From an uncultured Roseburia sp. (GTDB lineage Bacteria > Bacillota_A > Clostridia > Lachnospirales > Lachnospiraceae): a DNA stretch of 31,257 nucleotides. Shown here piece by piece: positions 25,152 to 31,257 of this stretch. A program made the position numbers and the translations under genes. Under the pieces are notes generated by a model that was not told the origin of the DNA, made no database searches, and was given only the letters and a program-made list of their open reading frames with translations. The stretch is from positions 1 to 31,257 of the forward strand of contig CAAEAE010000110.1 in assembly GCA_900753715.1 (NCBI GenBank), read 5' to 3'. Each line of letters starts with the position of its first letter. The stretch's first letter is position 1.

Positions 25152-26573
25152 ATGAAAAAAAGTCTTAAAAAAATTAGAAATGCAAATCCGGTCATGACGC
25201 AGCGGTTTGGGGCAGATCCGTATGCAATGGTTTATGAAGACCGGGTGTATTTGTACATGACAGGCGATGATTTCATTTATGATGAAACCGGAGAAATCAA
25301 AGAAAATAATTACTCGAATATCTATACGATAAATGTAATTTCCTCTTCTGATCTGGTAAACTGGACAGATCATGGAAGCGTTTATGCGGCTTCGGAGAAG
25401 GGCGCGGCATCCTGGGGAACCAACTCATGGGCGCCGGCGGCAGCCTGCAGGGAAATCGATGGAAAAATGAAATTTTTCCTGTATTTTGCAAATGGTGGAA
25501 ACGGAATTGCAGTGCTCAGTTCAGACAGTCCGACAGGTCCGTTCACAGATCCAATCCAGAAGCCGTTAGTTTCCAGGGAAACGCCCGGCTGTGCGTCGGT
25601 AACCTGGCTGTTTGATCCGGCAGTGCTTGTCGATGGTGAGGAGGCCTATCTTTATTTTGGCGGCGGGGTTCCGTCACCGGAGCAGGCGGCAAATCCGGGA
25701 ACTGCAAGAGTGGCAAAACTCGGAAAAGATATGATAAGCCTTGACGGGGAGCCAAAGACCATTGAGAATGTGTCATATCTGTTTGAGGATTCCGGAATTA
25801 ATAAAATAAACGGAAAATATATCTACTCCTATTGCTCAAATTTCTCTGTTCCGTGGGAGAAGAAAGAAGAACTTGGATTTGAATGTGGCGAGATTGTCAC
25901 AATGGAAGCGGATGAACCAATGGGTCCGTTTAAACATGGAAAAGGGATTTTGAAAAATCCGGAAGCATTTTTTGGAGTTGGCGGGAACAATCATCATTGT
26001 ATGTTCGAGTTTCACAAGCAGTGGTATATGGCATATCACTCGAGAATTCTTGAAAGAGAGATGGGCGTATTAAAGGGATACCGCAGCACCAATATTGACC
26101 GCGTAACGATATCAGAGGACGGGACGATTACACCAATTCAGGGAACTGAAAAAGGAGTTGCGCAGGTAGGAACGTTGAATCCGTATGAGAGACAGATGGC
26201 ATCTACAATGGCAGTAATGGCAGGAATCCGTACGGCTCCGTATGGAGAAAACAGTGTACGTTATGGTTCCGGTGATATGATTGTGACCGGAATTTCAACC
26301 GGAAGCTGGATTGGGATTTATGGAGCTTCATTCGGCAGCGAGGGTGCACAGGAAATTCAGTTTGAGATAAGGGGAAAACAACAGGGAAAAATTCTGGTGT
26401 ACATGGATATACCAGAAGGAAAGGCAGTAGCAGAGATTGAAGCTGCAGCGGACAGCGAAGAAGAATTCGGTACGGTCGCTGCCAGACTGGCAGCAACGGT
26501 TACAGGTACTCACGATATTTTCTTTGTTTTTGAAGGGGAAGGATATGAACTTAAAAGCTGGAAATTCTGCTAA
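25152..26573 (+). CDS. GH43 arabinoxylan-active hydrolase with C-terminal CBM6-like module
   Basis: This 473-residue protein has a GH43 propeller at about residues 10-330 and a beta-sandwich resembling CBM6 at about 340-472 (GSWIGIYGASFG, KILVYMDIPEGKAVAEI, GTHDIFFVFEGEGYELKSWKF). Catalytic positions are base D22 in FGADPYA, D155 in LFDPAV and acid E212 in LFEDSG. This combination is known from arabinoxylan arabinofuranohydrolases, which strip arabinose from xylan chains; that is the likeliest activity. There is no signal peptide, so it should act on imported oligosaccharides. AAGGAGAAGG precedes the ATG. The next GH43 gene overlaps it by 29 bases. Confidence 0.9.
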   Translation: MKKSLKKIRNANPVMTQRFGADPYAMVYEDRVYLYMTGDDFIYDETGEIKENNYSNIYTINVISSSDLVNWTDHGSVYAASEKGAASWGTNSWAPAAACREIDGKMKFFLYFANGGNGIAVLSSDSPTGPFTDPIQKPLVSRETPGCASVTWLFDPAVLVDGEEAYLYFGGGVPSPEQAANPGTARVAKLGKDMISLDGEPKTIENVSYLFEDSGINKINGKYIYSYCSNFSVPWEKKEELGFECGEIVTMEADEPMGPFKHGKGILKNPEAFFGVGGNNHHCMFEFHKQWYMAYHSRILEREMGVLKGYRSTNIDRVTISEDGTITPIQGTEKGVAQVGTLNPYERQMASTMAVMAGIRTAPYGENSVRYGSGDMIVTGISTGSWIGIYGASFGSEGAQEIQFEIRGKQQGKILVYMDIPEGKAVAEIEAAADSEEEFGTVAARLAATVTGTHDIFFVFEGEGYELKSWKFC

Positions 26574-28107
26574 AAATATGAATCCGATCATTTGTGCAGA
26601 TTTTCCGGAACCGGATGTTATCCGAGTGGGAGATACCTATTATATGATTTGTGCCACGATGCATTTTTTCCCGGGTGGAACACTTTTAAAATCCTATGAT
26701 CTGGTGCATTGGGAGATTGCTGCACATGTATTTGAAAGACTTGATGATACGCCGGCGGAGCAGCTCGAAGGAGAACAGAGCATTTACGGAAAAGGAATGT
26801 GGGCGGCAAGTCTGCGTTACCACAAAGATACTTTTTATGTCTGCTTTGCATCTTATGATACCGGGAAAACCTACATTTATCGTACGAAAAATATTAATGA
26901 ACCATGGGAAAAACGCAGCCTCGATGGGGTCTATCATCACCCATCTCTGTTATTTGATGAAGATGGGCGCATCTATATGGGATACGGTTTTAATGAAGTG
27001 CGGATATTAGAACTCAATGATACCCTTACAGCACCGAAGGAGGGCGGTTTTGAACGCCTTCTGGTGGAGGAAAAGCAGGATGCGTATATCAGTTATGAGG
27101 GTGCACATTTTTATAAAAAAGACGGAACCTATTATATTTTTGTTATCCAGTGGCTGAAGGGAAACCTGACCCACAGAGAGCAGCTCTGTCTCTATGGAGA
27201 CAGTCTGGATGGCGAATTTAAAAAAGAGATGGTTTTTTCAGAAAATCTGGGTTTTCCGATGAAGGGTGTTGCACAGGGCGGAATTGTGGATACACCGGAG
27301 GGAGACTGGTATTCGGTAATGTATCAGGAACATGGGGCGATTGGAAAAATGCCGGTGTTAGTGCCGGTGAGCTGGGACAAAAAACGTCCGGTATTCGGAG
27401 ACAATGGGAAAATGCCAGCGGAGATTCGGGTAAAAAGTACGAGACCTTACTATGTATATACGCCGGTTTTTTCGTCGGAAATTTTTGAAGAAACACTGGA
27501 TGGAAAAGGAAGAATCAAACCGGTATGGCAGTGGAACCATGAGCCGGATGCGGCACTCTGGGAACAGACGAAACGTGGGGGATACCGGATTACAACCGGA
27601 AAAATCAGTGTGAATCTGATTCAGGCGGTTAATACATTGACGCAGCGCGCCATGTACCCGGAGAGTACGGTCGAAGTGACATTAGACCCTTCTGATTTGA
27701 AGGACGGGGATTTCGCAGGGCTTTGTGTGCTGCAGGGATGCTATGGATGGATTGGTGTGACCAGAGAATATGGGCGTTATTATATCGTAATGTGGAACAG
27801 AAAACTGCAGGATTGTATGTTTCATGAACTGGCGCCGGATTATATGCCGGGAACGGAAGGATTCCGGGTTCCCTATGGAGGAGATGATATCCGTCTGAAA
27901 ATCCATGTGGATTTTACAAATATGCGGGATATGGCAGAAATTTTTTACCGGAGTGGAAACAGATGGCAACGAGTGGGCAGCCATAGGCTCTATTTTAAAC
28001 TTGACCATTTTATGGGATGCCGGTACGGATTGTTTGCCTATTCTACAGCCAAAACAGGCGGAAGCGCAGAATTCTATGACTTTGCATATCGTGTGGAAAA
28101 TATATGA
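26545..28107 (+). CDS. GH43 paralog with substituted catalytic positions
   Basis: This 520-residue protein aligns along its whole length with the GH43 at 16001, sharing IYGKGMWAASL, GVAQGGIVD, VLVPV, WQWNHEPD and NTLTQR segments and the C-terminal beta-sandwich. However, the base aspartate (DYPDPD there) is glutamate E22 here (DFPEPD), and the pKa-modulating aspartate (YHDCSL there) is H132 (YHHPSL). The acid is kept as E185 in SYEGAHF. It may therefore be a weak, shifted-specificity or binding-only protein, or belong to a subgroup with a different active site. The ATG at 26545 with AGGGG six bases upstream overlaps the preceding GH43 stop; a later ATG at 26578 lacks a ribosome site. No signal peptide is seen. 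Confidence 0.88.
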   Translation: MNLKAGNSAKNMNPIICADFPEPDVIRVGDTYYMICATMHFFPGGTLLKSYDLVHWEIAAHVFERLDDTPAEQLEGEQSIYGKGMWAASLRYHKDTFYVCFASYDTGKTYIYRTKNINEPWEKRSLDGVYHHPSLLFDEDGRIYMGYGFNEVRILELNDTLTAPKEGGFERLLVEEKQDAYISYEGAHFYKKDGTYYIFVIQWLKGNLTHREQLCLYGDSLDGEFKKEMVFSENLGFPMKGVAQGGIVDTPEGDWYSVMYQEHGAIGKMPVLVPVSWDKKRPVFGDNGKMPAEIRVKSTRPYYVYTPVFSSEIFEETLDGKGRIKPVWQWNHEPDAALWEQTKRGGYRITTGKISVNLIQAVNTLTQRAMYPESTVEVTLDPSDLKDGDFAGLCVLQGCYGWIGVTREYGRYYIVMWNRKLQDCMFHELAPDYMPGTEGFRVPYGGDDIRLKIHVDFTNMRDMAEIFYRSGNRWQRVGSHRLYFKLDHFMGCRYGLFAYSTAKTGGSAEFYDFAYRVENI

Positions 28108-28113
28108 CAGATG

Positions 28114-29043
28114 TTAAGGCTGCATCTTACAATAGTAGGAACGATACTCACTTGGGGTGCAGCTTTTTTGCTGCCGGAAAATGCGGTTAAACGTGGAAAT
28201 GCTTGAAAATCCGGAACGGAAAGCAATTTCTGTGATGGAAAGCTCTGGCTCTGTCAGAAGTTGTTCTGCAACTTTGATTCGTTTGTAGCTTAAATAATCA
28301 TAAAAGGTCGTGTTTGCATACTGTTTGAACAGCCTTGTAAAGTGATATTTAGAAAAACCGCTGTAAGAGGCAACGGCATCTAAGGTTAAATCCTCAGCAT
28401 AGTGAGCATCAATATAATCCAGCACATCATTAAACTTCTGAAGGTATTCCTGCTGTTTGTAGATACGCACATTTGGAAACAGCTGTACATTGTTCAGGTG
28501 GTTCCTGCCGTACAGGATAAAGAAGTTCAAAAGATGAGAGTAGATGGCAAGTTCCCGCAGCTCGTTCAAACTGAAATATTCGTTGCGGATCTGCACAAAA
28601 AGCTGATAAAAATCATCGTATATCTGAGGAAAAGAAGTTTTGTTGATGTAGATACAGGTTGTCATCTGTGTCTGGATTGCAGTAAAACCCCTTAATTTAG
28701 TGATAACAGACAAATCAAATAAAAAGATAAAGCGGATGCCGCTTTCCGGTGCAATAAGCTGATGCATTTCGCCGGAGGGAATCACAAGAATTTCTCCCGG
28801 TTCTATATGATAAGAATTTGAAGCAGTGATTACGTCATAGTAATTTTCTACCGGCATAATCACCTCCATGGCAGTATGCCAGTGAGGGGCATAAGATTCA
28901 CTTTGTTCGTTGTACCAGATTCGTACAGAGGAATCATTCTGATATTTTACAATTTCACAGTCGTCTTTTAAGACACGTTCTTTCCAGTCTGCATTCTGTG
29001 CGTAGAGTGATAAATAATTATTTTTCAGTTCTGCTTCCGCCAT
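28114..29043 (-). CDS. AraC-family transcriptional regulator with N-terminal cupin domain
   Basis: This 309-residue regulator has a sugar-sensing cupin domain (HWHTAMEVIMPV near 54-65 and PGEILVIPSGEMHQL near 82-96) and a C-terminal double helix-turn-helix (about 205-305). The latter includes LTLDAVASYSGFSKYHFTRLFK and SITEIAFRSGFSSISTFNRIF. Proteins of this class in carbohydrate loci usually activate the adjacent genes when they bind a sugar or oligosaccharide. I choose the ATG at 29043 because GGTGGGAAG lies just upstream; an ATG 12 bases earlier has no ribosome site. It is convergent with the GH43 unit and divergent from the solute-binding protein gene. It is the only regulator seen in the locus, and so the natural candidate to act on the 19-bp boxes. 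Confidence 0.93.
   Translation of the reverse strand: MAEAELKNNYLSLYAQNADWKERVLKDDCEIVKYQNDSSVRIWYNEQSESYAPHWHTAMEVIMPVENYYDVITASNSYHIEPGEILVIPSGEMHQLIAPESGIRFIFLFDLSVITKLRGFTAIQTQMTTCIYINKTSFPQIYDDFYQLFVQIRNEYFSLNELRELAIYSHLLNFFILYGRNHLNNVQLFPNVRIYKQQEYLQKFNDVLDYIDAHYAEDLTLDAVASYSGFSKYHFTRLFKQYANTTFYDYLSYKRIKVAEQLLTEPELSITEIAFRSGFSSISTFNRIFRQQKSCTPSEYRSYYCKMQP
28119..28169 (+). terminator. Terminator of xylan unit 3, inside the 3' end of the AraC gene
   Basis: GCTGCATCTT at 28119-28128 pairs (with G-U pairs) with GGGGTGCAGC at 28154-28163, followed by six Ts. The large loop contains a small AGTA/TACT pairing. It begins 12 bases after the GH43 stop and lies within the convergent regulator's coding sequence. 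Confidence 0.6.
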
Positions 29044-29393
29044 TCTTCCCACCATCCATTAAAAATTGCTCTTGTAATCAGGTACGTTGATATTAAAAAT
29101 TGCTGCTTTTATATTAGGACATACGTCAATATGACGAAAAATCACGCTTTTGATAATACAAAATATAAAAAGCGTGAATAAATTTTAGCATAATGACTGT
29201 TAAATGTAAATATTTGACTAATAAAAATATTCTGAAACAGAAAAAACAGGGCAATATTTGAAAAATGACAAGCAATATGTGATAGGCGGTTATGTGCAAA
29301 AATGACTATCATTGTTCTTGTAAGAGAAATAGACAGACAAGTGCACCGGGGCGAAAAAGGTGCGTTGTGTTGAGGAAGAGTGGTGGAGGGTTT
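29044..29393. promoter_or_regulatory. Divergent intergenic control region between the AraC and solute-binding protein genes
   Basis: This 350-base AT-rich stretch has no gene. It contains a 13-bp direct repeat, ATTAAAAATTGCT, at 29058-29070 and 29092-29104 (34 bases apart), close to the AraC start. A short dyad CGTCA-ATA-TGACG lies at 29124-29136. A 10-bp inverted repeat pairs TCACGCTTTT at 29142-29151 with AAAAGCGTGA at 29168-29177. A -10-like TATCAT is at 29307-29312, without a clear -35. The ribosome site GGAGG at 29385-29389 serves the rightward gene. The 19-bp box seen elsewhere is not present in recognisable form. Confidence 0.6.
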
Positions 29394-31257
29394 ATGAAAG
29401 GTGAGGTAAAAAAGGGAATAATCCTCGTCGGGGTGGTTCTGGTAATCGTGATATTCTGCATCGTAAGAAAACAGATGTCGGCAGTGGAAAATTATCAGGA
29501 CAAATACCAGGGAGCCGATTTAACCGTTGAAGTGGACGGACTGGGCAGGGAAGGAACCTACACAGAATATCAGAACAGTCATGAGACGGTATATCCTTCA
29601 GAAGACATCCCGATTGATGTATGTGATTATGAAGAGGGAACAGACGTTACAGTGTATCAGGATTTTGACGGAGCCAAAGAAGCGCTTTATACCGGAGACA
29701 ACTCAAAGGTTACCTGGAAGGTGGATGTAAAAGAAGCCGGATTGTATCAGGTGTATCTGGAATATCAGACGGTGGAGTCAAGAGGCGTTGCGGTTGAACG
29801 TGCCCTGTATATTAACGGAGAACTTCCATTTGCAGATGCTTCCAATCTTACATTCAGCCGCCTGTGGACAGATGGCGGAGAAGTGAGAACGGATAATCAG
29901 GGAAACCAGATACGGCCGACACAGGTTGAGGTATATGACTGGCAGGGAAGTTACTGCCGGGATGATATGGGATATACAGTGAAACCATATGAGTTCTATT
30001 TTGAAAAAGGAGAAAATGAACTCACACTTGAGGCAGTCAATGAGCCAGTCATCCTTCGCGCAGTTACTCTTTGCGCAGTAAAAGAAAAATGGGATTATGA
30101 AACATATCTTGCAAACCAGAAGACGGTTGGAGAAACACAGGAATACGTCACCAAAATTCAGGGAGAGGATTCCACACTGCGTTCAGAACCATCTCTTTAT
30201 GCAAAGTATGACAGGGCTTCCGCAAACACAGAGCCGTACAGTGTGACAAACACCATTTTAAACTATACTGGAGGGGATGCGTGGAATGCAGCCGGACAGT
30301 GGATTGAATGGGAATTTGAAGTGCCGGAGGATGGATTCTACAACATTACGGTAAAAGGAAGACAGAATTACGCAAGAGGAAGTGTTTCATCGCGGTGTCT
30401 TTATCTGGACGGAGAAGTGCCATTTCAGGAAGTGGAAACCATTTCTTTTGAATATAACAATGACTGGAATGTGATGACATTGTCGGATGAAAACGGAACA
30501 CCATATGAATTTTATCTGGCAGCAGGAAAGCACACATTAAGACTTGAGGCAACACTTGGTGGAATGGGAGAAATCCTTGAAGAACTCGAAGACTCTACGT
30601 ACCGTCTGAATCAGATTTACCGTAGGATTCTGGTGTATACCGGAGCAAATCCGGATAAGTACCGCGATTACAATATCAATCAGGTATATCCGGAAGTAAT
30701 GGAAGCAATGGATCTTGAGGCAAAGCGGTTATATAAGATTATTGATGATGTGGTGGCTTACACCGGACAGAAAGCAGAAAAGATTGCAACGGCACAGACA
30801 CTTGCACAGCAGATGGAACTGTTCTTGAAACGTCCGGACAAAATTACGGTAAACTTTACAACATTTAAAGATAATATCACATCCCTTGGAACTGCTATCT
30901 TAAATATGAGTGAAACAAAACTGGATGTGGATTATATCGAGGTCAACAGCGTGGGAAGCAAAGTGCCGGAGGATAAGGCAGGTGCTTTTGCAAAAATCTG
31001 GCATGAAATCAAATCATTCGCGGCATCCTTTGTGGTGGATTATGATGCGGTCGGAGATGTTTACAGCGATAAAGATGAAGGAATTGTAAAGGTATGGATT
31101 GTCACAGGACGTGATCAGGGAACGATTTTAAAGACGATGGTAGACGATACGTTTACACCGGAGAGCGGAGTAAAGGTGAACGTTGAGATTGTAGACCCGA
31201 CTGCACTCTTAAACGCAGTAGTGGCGGGCAGAGGACCGGATGTGGTGCTTTCTGTAG
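29394..31257 (+). CDS. Large extracellular solute-binding protein with carbohydrate-module-like N-terminal domains (3' truncated)
   Basis: The frame is open from the ATG at 29394 to the right edge; 621 codons are visible. Residues about 8-24 form a membrane anchor; the cysteine at 22 lacks a proper lipobox. Two beta-rich modules follow, with WKVDVKEAGLYQVYLEY near 110 and IEWEFEVPEDGFYNITVKG near 303, both like CBM-type sandwiches. A helical stretch (about 425-540) comes next. From about residue 563 the sequence turns into a sugar-transporter solute-binding domain (VKVWIVTGRDQGTILKTMVDDTFTP, then VAGRGPDVVLSV). Ordinary binding proteins are 400-500 residues, so this is a much longer variant. 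It likely captures xylan fragments for an ABC importer whose permeases would lie beyond the window. Confidence 0.82.
   Translation, partial: MKGEVKKGIILVGVVLVIVIFCIVRKQMSAVENYQDKYQGADLTVEVDGLGREGTYTEYQNSHETVYPSEDIPIDVCDYEEGTDVTVYQDFDGAKEALYTGDNSKVTWKVDVKEAGLYQVYLEYQTVESRGVAVERALYINGELPFADASNLTFSRLWTDGGEVRTDNQGNQIRPTQVEVYDWQGSYCRDDMGYTVKPYEFYFEKGENELTLEAVNEPVILRAVTLCAVKEKWDYETYLANQKTVGETQEYVTKIQGEDSTLRSEPSLYAKYDRASANTEPYSVTNTILNYTGGDAWNAAGQWIEWEFEVPEDGFYNITVKGRQNYARGSVSSRCLYLDGEVPFQEVETISFEYNNDWNVMTLSDENGTPYEFYLAAGKHTLRLEATLGGMGEILEELEDSTYRLNQIYRRILVYTGANPDKYRDYNINQVYPEVMEAMDLEAKRLYKIIDDVVAYTGQKAEKIATAQTLAQQMELFLKRPDKITVNFTTFKDNITSLGTAILNMSETKLDVDYIEVNSVGSKVPEDKAGAFAKIWHEIKSFAASFVVDYDAVGDVYSDKDEGIVKVWIVTGRDQGTILKTMVDDTFTPESGVKVNVEIVDPTALLNAVVAGRGPDVVLSV

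Noticed and set aside
28402..28695. 97-residue plus-strand frame
   Set aside because: It lies wholly opposite the AraC regulator and shows no domain or ribosome site.
29281..29312. TAGG followed by TATCAT ahead of the solute-binding protein gene, as a fourth copy of the regulator box
   Set aside because: The spacing is 24 instead of 27 bases, and only the TAGG core is shared.

Overview
The window looks like chromosomal DNA of a Gram-positive gut or rumen Clostridia member, most likely Lachnospiraceae. This rests on the gene content (clustered GH43/GH10/GH8/GH3 xylan enzymes, a C_GCAxxG_C_C protein, DUF4190 and CPBP membrane proteins), the AGGAGG-type ribosome sites, lipobox lipoproteins with no outer-membrane parts, and the moderate GC content. 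Genus is not resolved.

Left part (1-8190): the 3' end of a probable glycosyltransferase with its terminator; an intergenic stretch full of small palindromes; a leftward nicotinate phosphoribosyltransferase (pncB); then rightward a C_GCAxxG_C_C protein coupled to a DUF4190 membrane protein with an 18-nt tandem repeat. A consensus promoter carrying two identical 18-bp operator-like sites precedes a CPBP-DUF4190 fusion and a NatA/NatB-like ABC exporter. Two polysaccharide deacetylases follow: one membrane-anchored and probably acting on peptidoglycan, one apparently cytoplasmic.

Central and right part (8190-31257): a xylan/arabinoxylan utilization locus in three rightward units. Unit 1 (8333-14686) holds a GH43, a GH10 endoxylanase lipoprotein, an unrecognised cysteine-rich U32-like protein and a GH3 beta-xylosidase, and ends at a strong terminator. 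Unit 2 (14833-25057) holds a GH8 reducing-end exo-oligoxylanase, a GH43, and a five-gene ABC assembly: two lipoprotein adaptors (the second a tandem-duplicated adaptor), one two-FtsX-domain permease, and two ATPases (the second with an AbrB-like C-terminal domain). Unit 3 (25152-28107) holds a GH43 with a CBM6-like module and a GH43 paralog of the one in unit 2 with altered catalytic positions. A convergent AraC-family regulator and, divergent from it, a truncated large solute-binding protein with carbohydrate-module-like N-terminal domains complete the window.

How it probably works: the GH10 lipoprotein cuts xylan at the cell surface. The solute-binding protein, with permeases presumably beyond the right edge, captures and imports xylo-oligosaccharides. 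The GH8, GH43 and GH3 enzymes, none with a visible export signal, finish the job in the cytoplasm. Units 2 and 3 share a near-identical 19-bp box at a fixed distance from a -10 element, and unit 1 has a weaker version at the same spacing. The box is a good candidate target for the local AraC regulator.

Least expected contents: the adaptor/FtsX/ATPase complex inside a xylan operon, the AbrB-fused ATPase, the U32-like cysteine-rich protein, and the GH43 paralog with substituted catalytic residues.
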